A stretch of 64,000 nt of DNA from Marinospirillum insulare DSM 21763. GTDB lineage: Bacteria > Pseudomonadota > Gammaproteobacteria > Pseudomonadales > Halomonadaceae. Made by a program: the position numbers and the translations under genes. The stretch lies in assembly GCF_000686905.1 (NCBI RefSeq), contig NZ_JMLW01000016.1:1-64000 (forward strand). The letters run 5' to 3'. Shown here piece by piece: positions 60,416 to 64,000 of the stretch. A model generated the notes under the pieces. That model was not told the origin of the DNA, searched no databases, and was given only the letters and a program-made list of their open reading frames with translations. The number at the start of each line of letters is the position of its first letter. Within the stretch, counting starts at the first letter, position 1.

Positions 60416-61969
60416 TTATATGTACTTATGTTTGCGCTTAGAGGTCTTTCGATAGAGTAAGTATCTCTGCCATTCAATCAGCAGTAGGCAAAAAATCCAT
60501 AAGGGTAGGCTCCCTGTTAGCATAAAAGGGGTGTTTCCTTCACGGGGTTGTAGCTCACCTTTTAAAGTTGCTGTAACAAATTGTGGAAGCTTTTTAATAA
60601 CCTGACCTTGATGATCAATGAGTGCAGTAATCCCGTTATTGGTCACTCTTGCCATAGGTCTGGCTGTTTCTAAGGCTCTAAAACGGGCCATTTCAAAATG
60701 CTGTAAAGGCCCTAGGGAACGACCAAACCAAGCATCATTAGAAACCGTTAATAGCCACTGGGTATTAAGCGCCTGTTTAGCTGAAAAGTCTGGGTAAGCC
60801 ACTTCGTAACAAATTAAGGGTGCCACCTGAGTTTTTCCAGCTGTAAGCTTAGCAGGGTGCTCTTCACCTGGTACGAAACTAGACATAGGTAAATCAAAAA
60901 AATCGATAAGACCACGCAGCTGTGCTTCAAAAGGTAAAAACTCACCAAAGGGTACTAGCTTTATTTTATGGTAATTACCCTTAGATTCACCCGCAGTGTA
61001 CAAGCTATTTTGGTAATTTTTTTGGCTAGGCGATAAAGAAATGAGCCCAGAAATTAAACCAGCATTTTCGCCTGCTTCTTTCAAGGCAAGGTTTAAATAA
61101 GGCTCTGCTTGATGAGGTAATAAAGGCAAGGCTGTTTCTGGCCAAATAAGTTGATCTACTTCACCTAATTCATAGCTGAGGCTTAAGTAGTTTTGGATAA
61201 TTTCATTTTGTTTGGAGGCTTGCCATTTATCTTCTTGGGCTATGTTTCCTTGCACTAAACCAAGCGTAATGGGGCTGCCATAGGCGTGTGTCCATTGTTT
61301 TTCTTGTAAATAAACACCACCCAAAAGCAAAGTAATAAATAAACTAAAACTAAGCCCTCTTTGCCAGTGGCCTAGCGTAGGTTTAAAACAGGTGTAAATA
61401 AGCATGCCACTTAATACGCTAATAGCTGTTAAACCATAAACACCCATTACAGGCGCCCAACCACTATAAGGCGTTTCTAGGTGGGCAGTACCTAATAATA
61501 ACCAAGGGAAGCCAGTAAATAACCAGCTGCGTAAAGCTTCCATTAACACCCATAAAGCAGGCCAGCTAACAAGTGGGTTGGTTTTATCTAACCAGCGTGT
61601 CCAAAGCCAAGCTTGTAGAGCAAACAAACAAGCTAGACCCGCAACAAACGCCCAAGTAAGCGTAATGGCTATAAAGGTTGGGGTACCACTGTGCTCATGA
61701 ATACTAACATAAACCCAAGAGGCTCCAGCACCAAACACGCCTAACCCAAATAACCAGCCGCGTAAAATGGCTTGTTTACTGGTTAGGTTTTTAAGTAACA
61801 GCCAAAAAATGACAGGAACAAAAAAGCTGACCAGCCAAAGGTTAAAAGGAGCAAAAGCTAGGCTGAGTGATCCACCTGCTATTAACGCAAAAAAGTGGCC
61901 AGCTAGGGATGACTTAAAGATTTTTAACAAAAAATTAATCCTGCTCAGGAAGCTCAGTAATTTCTGCAT
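60416..61969 (-). CDS. lnt: Apolipoprotein N-acyltransferase Lnt
   Basis: This inner-membrane enzyme of about 517 residues adds the third acyl chain to lipoproteins. N-terminal membrane helices begin ALIAGGSLSLAFAPFNLW. The nitrilase-like domain shows LIWPETALPLL (catalytic Glu), KLVPFGEFLPF (Lys) and PLICYEVAYPDFS (catalytic Cys). The listed ATG overlaps corC by 35 bases. A TTG at 61930, just after the corC stop and eight bases after AGGA, gives MLKIFKSSLAGHFF and is a good alternative start. Confidence 0.93.
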   Translation of the reverse strand: MQKLLSFLSRINFLLKIFKSSLAGHFFALIAGGSLSLAFAPFNLWLVSFFVPVIFWLLLKNLTSKQAILRGWLFGLGVFGAGASWVYVSIHEHSGTPTFIAITLTWAFVAGLACLFALQAWLWTRWLDKTNPLVSWPALWVLMEALRSWLFTGFPWLLLGTAHLETPYSGWAPVMGVYGLTAISVLSGMLIYTCFKPTLGHWQRGLSFSLFITLLLGGVYLQEKQWTHAYGSPITLGLVQGNIAQEDKWQASKQNEIIQNYLSLSYELGEVDQLIWPETALPLLPHQAEPYLNLALKEAGENAGLISGLISLSPSQKNYQNSLYTAGESKGNYHKIKLVPFGEFLPFEAQLRGLIDFFDLPMSSFVPGEEHPAKLTAGKTQVAPLICYEVAYPDFSAKQALNTQWLLTVSNDAWFGRSLGPLQHFEMARFRALETARPMARVTNNGITALIDHQGQVIKKLPQFVTATLKGELQPREGNTPFMLTGSLPLWIFCLLLIEWQRYLLYRKTSKRKHKYI

Positions 61970-62813
61970 GGCTTAAACGGCGTGCTTGCAATAAGCGAAT
62001 GCGACGATTATCTGCATTAATAACGGTAAATTCAAACCCAGAAATAACAACGCTTTCACCGCGCCTAGGTAGGTGACCAAACTTCTGCATCAAAATACCG
62101 CTTAGGGTATCAAATTCTTCGTCGTTAAAATCGACGTTAAAATAGTCATTAAAGTCTTCTATAGGTGTGAGTGCTTTAATAAGGTAGTTGCCTGCCTCTA
62201 CAGGACGAATATCCGCTTCTTCTTCAACGTCATGCTCGTCTTCAATTTCACCAACAATTTCTTCTAAAACATCTTCTATCGTCACCAGTCCAGCGGTTCC
62301 GCCATATTCATCTACCACTATAGCCATGTGGTTATGAGTTTCTCGGAACTCACGTAACATGGAATAAAGCCCCTTGTACTCAGGAACAAAAGCCACTTGA
62401 CGTAATACTTGGCGAATATCGAAAGCTTCCATTGCTTGGTGGTCAACAATAAGGGGAAGTAAATCTTTAGCTAAAAGAATACCTAAAACCTCATCTGAGG
62501 TTTCACCTATAACAGGAAAGCGCGAGTGGGCAGATTCAATTAATTTAGAAAGAAATTCGCGGGGGTGTTGATCAATTTTGACTACAGTCATGTGCGAGCG
62601 AGGAATCATTACATCACCAACCTGCATATCGCTTAACTGTAAGGCACCTTCAATAATGGTGAGGGCATCATTAGCAATGAGCTGTCTATCTGAGGCATCT
62701 TTAAGGAAGCCTAACAACTCTGTACGGTTACTGGGTTCCGCAGAAAAAGCACCTAAGAGTTTATCAAACCAGTTTTTATGGGCTTGCGCCTGACTAGATC
62801 GGTCTTCGTTCAT
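61935..62813 (-). CDS. corC: CBS-domain protein CorC (YbeX)
   Basis: This 292-residue protein has a helical lead, two CBS domains ([53 protein letters not shown]) and the CorC_HlyC transporter-associated domain ([20 protein letters not shown]). It has been linked to magnesium/cobalt efflux with CorA and to ribosome function (YbeX). It lies between ybeY and lnt, the standard order. Confidence 0.94.
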   Translation of the reverse strand: MNEDRSSQAQAHKNWFDKLLGAFSAEPSNRTELLGFLKDASDRQLIANDALTIIEGALQLSDMQVGDVMIPRSHMTVVKIDQHPREFLSKLIESAHSRFPVIGETSDEVLGILLAKDLLPLIVDHQAMEAFDIRQVLRQVAFVPEYKGLYSMLREFRETHNHMAIVVDEYGGTAGLVTIEDVLEEIVGEIEDEHDVEEEADIRPVEAGNYLIKALTPIEDFNDYFNVDFNDEEFDTLSGILMQKFGHLPRRGESVVISGFEFTVINADNRRIRLLQARRLSHAEITELPEQD

Positions 62814-62825
62814 GTTCTTTGTTAA

Positions 62826-63326
62826 TCAACCTGCAGTATTGTTGCTGATATAAGGATTGTTAATACCTAGTTTAGCGAGCAAAGCAATTTCTATACTTTC
62901 CATTAGCTCGGCTTCAGTGTCTGTTTCGTGGTCGTAGCCTTGCAAGTGCAATACGCCATGAATAACCAAATGAGCCCAATGATTTAAACTGGGCTTTTGT
63001 TGTTCAGCAGCTTCTTGGATAACCTTAGGTAAACAGATGACTAGGTCACCTAGTAAACTTACCCCAGCTTCGGCAGGTAAATCAATGGGGGTTTCAAAGG
63101 GAAAAGATAAGACGTTAGTTGGCTGGTTTTTGCCTCGGTAATCCTTATTTAATTGCTGGCTTTCTGCTTCATCAACAATGCGCAGGGTAAGCTCGGTTTC
63201 TGGCGGCAGTGTTTTTTGTAGAGCAAGACTAGCCCAGGCTAAGAGCTCTGCTTCAGCTGGGCAGAGTTCAGGCTGTTGCGTAGCTAGTTGTAAATCTAGC
63301 CACAAGGGAGAGGGTTTAGTGCTCAT
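62826..63326 (-). CDS. ybeY: Endoribonuclease YbeY
   Basis: This 166-residue protein carries the metal-binding signature [12 protein letters not shown] (HGxLHLxGYDH). NVLSFPFE and [11 protein letters not shown] are also typical. It acts in 16S rRNA 3' maturation and ribosome quality control. Its start overlaps the ybeZ end by eleven bases, so the two are co-translated. Confidence 0.95.
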   Translation of the reverse strand: MSTKPSPLWLDLQLATQQPELCPAEAELLAWASLALQKTLPPETELTLRIVDEAESQQLNKDYRGKNQPTNVLSFPFETPIDLPAEAGVSLLGDLVICLPKVIQEAAEQQKPSLNHWAHLVIHGVLHLQGYDHETDTEAELMESIEIALLAKLGINNPYISNNTAG

Positions 63327-64000
63327 GGTTAGAGGTTCGCTTTTCGGCTAGGTCGTAGGCTTCAACAATACGCTGAACCAGTGGGTGGCGTACTACATCA
63401 CGGTTTTCAAAATGGGTTATACCTATGCCAGCCACATCTTGTAGCACTGTCATAACGTGGGTTAAACCTGAATGAGTGCCGCGCGGTAAGTCTATTTGGG
63501 TAACGTCACCGGTAATAACCGCCGTGGTACCAAAACCTATGCGAGTTAAAAACATTTTCATTTGTTCGCGAGTGGTGTTTTGGCTTTCATCTAAAATAAC
63601 AAAAGCATTATTTAATGTACGACCACGCATAAAAGCTAGGGGTGCCACTTCAATAATGTTTTTTTCTATCATTTTACTGACTTGCTCAAAGCCAAGCATT
63701 TCGTACAAAGCATCGTAAAGAGGGCGTAGGTAAGGATCAATTTTTTGTGCTAAGTCGCCAGGTAAAAAGCCAAGTTTTTCACCTGCTTCAACGGCTGGGC
63801 GCACTAATAAAATACGGCGAACCTCATCTTTCATTAAGGCTTCTACAGCACAAGCAACGGCTAAATAAGTTTTACCCGTACCCGCAGGGCCTATGCCAAA
63901 ATTAATATCTTGCTGGCGAAGGGTTGCTACATAGGCTTGTTGGTTTATCCCGCGGGGGCGCACATTCACTTTAGGGGTGCGGATAGCGGTAGCAGTGGCG
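63316..64000 (-). CDS. ybeZ: PhoH-like ATPase YbeZ (N-terminus beyond the window)
   Basis: The frame is open to the window edge, so the N-terminal third is missing. About 228 residues are visible: [33 protein letters not shown] (Walker A), [37 protein letters not shown] (Walker B) and [15 protein letters not shown]-like sensor segments. This PhoH-type ATPase/RNA helicase partners YbeY. It is the first gene here of the ybeZ-ybeY-corC-lnt run. Confidence 0.93.
   Translation of the reverse strand, partial: ATATAIRTPKVNVRPRGINQQAYVATLRQQDINFGIGPAGTGKTYLAVACAVEALMKDEVRRILLVRPAVEAGEKLGFLPGDLAQKIDPYLRPLYDALYEMLGFEQVSKMIEKNIIEVAPLAFMRGRTLNNAFVILDESQNTTREQMKMFLTRIGFGTTAVITGDVTQIDLPRGTHSGLTHVMTVLQDVAGIGITHFENRDVVRHPLVQRIVEAYDLAEKRTSNHEH

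Noticed and set aside
61930-61969. A frameshift or fusion of corC and lnt
   Set aside because: The 35-base overlap disappears if lnt starts at TTG 61930, which has a suitable ribosome site, so normal adjacency is enough.
1-64000. CRISPR arrays, rRNA and tRNA genes
   Set aside because: No regularly spaced identical repeats with unique spacers, no rRNA-like stretch and no cloverleaf with a CCA end were noticed on reading; a dedicated tRNA search would be the proper test.

Overview
The window reads as chromosomal DNA of a moderately AT-rich gammaproteobacterium. Housekeeping blocks in typical gammaproteobacterial order (orn-rsgA; nudF-cpdA; ybeZ-ybeY-corC-lnt), an L-glutamate dehydrogenase of the large NAD type next to a DUF2835 gene, a DUF2788 gene, and many CheV and Aer-like signalling proteins point to a motile aquatic member of the Oceanospirillales/Pseudomonas side of the class (Marinospirillum-like is my guess). 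The placement is inferred from gene content, not from a marker gene. No rRNA, tRNA or CRISPR array was seen.

Layout. 1-2.3 kb: an IS5-type transposase tail, the flagellin methylase fliB and a ccdAB toxin-antitoxin pair. 2.5-8.4 kb: deaD, an iron store (bfd plus two complementary bacterioferritin subunits), a Fur-controlled hemP/[15 protein letters not shown] unit with a 27-residue membrane peptide, a flavoprotein and a cold-shock gene. 8.6-21.2 kb: core genes (serB, orn, rsgA, cpdA, nudF, greB, pyrD, an AldB/ExaC aldehyde dehydrogenase) with an orphan JetD-like gene, an Aer-like receptor behind a perfect FNR box, and a cheV. 21.2-25.0 kb: an accessory patch with a broken YafQ-type toxin and its antitoxin, two Xre regulators, a lipoprotein, an outer-membrane protein, and three long palindromic elements, each at a convergent gene junction. 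25-36 kb: gdhB, then a moxR-DUF58-DUF4381-VWA-VWA/TPR-batD operon. 36-42 kb: a soluble CZB chemoreceptor divergent from norR, with GGT-N7-ACC sites and a sigma-54 promoter between them, then uup-cheV. 42-45.6 kb: tatD, an exonuclease-like protein, an HCCA-isomerase-like protein, riboflavin synthase and ung. 45.6-51.3 kb: a FapA-like protein, a double-receiver regulator and a CBS-PAS-GGDEF-EAL protein. 51.3-64 kb: flavodoxin, ppnN, a LysR regulator, ppa, a degenerate phosphatase/kinase, a second Aer-like receptor, and lnt-corC-ybeY-ybeZ.

How the parts fit. The signalling genes form a scattered taxis/second-messenger set (three chemoreceptors, two CheV, one c-di-GMP enzyme) whose core che and flagellar genes lie elsewhere. 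Promoter sites suggest that oxygen (FNR/Anr) and nitric oxide (NorR/sigma-54) control receptor expression. Iron and heme genes cluster around one strong Fur box. The most unusual items are the NorR-linked chemoreceptor, the palindromic element family whose arms diverge but stay self-complementary, the phosphatase/kinase fusion that has lost catalytic residues in both domains, and the lone JetD-like Toprim protein.
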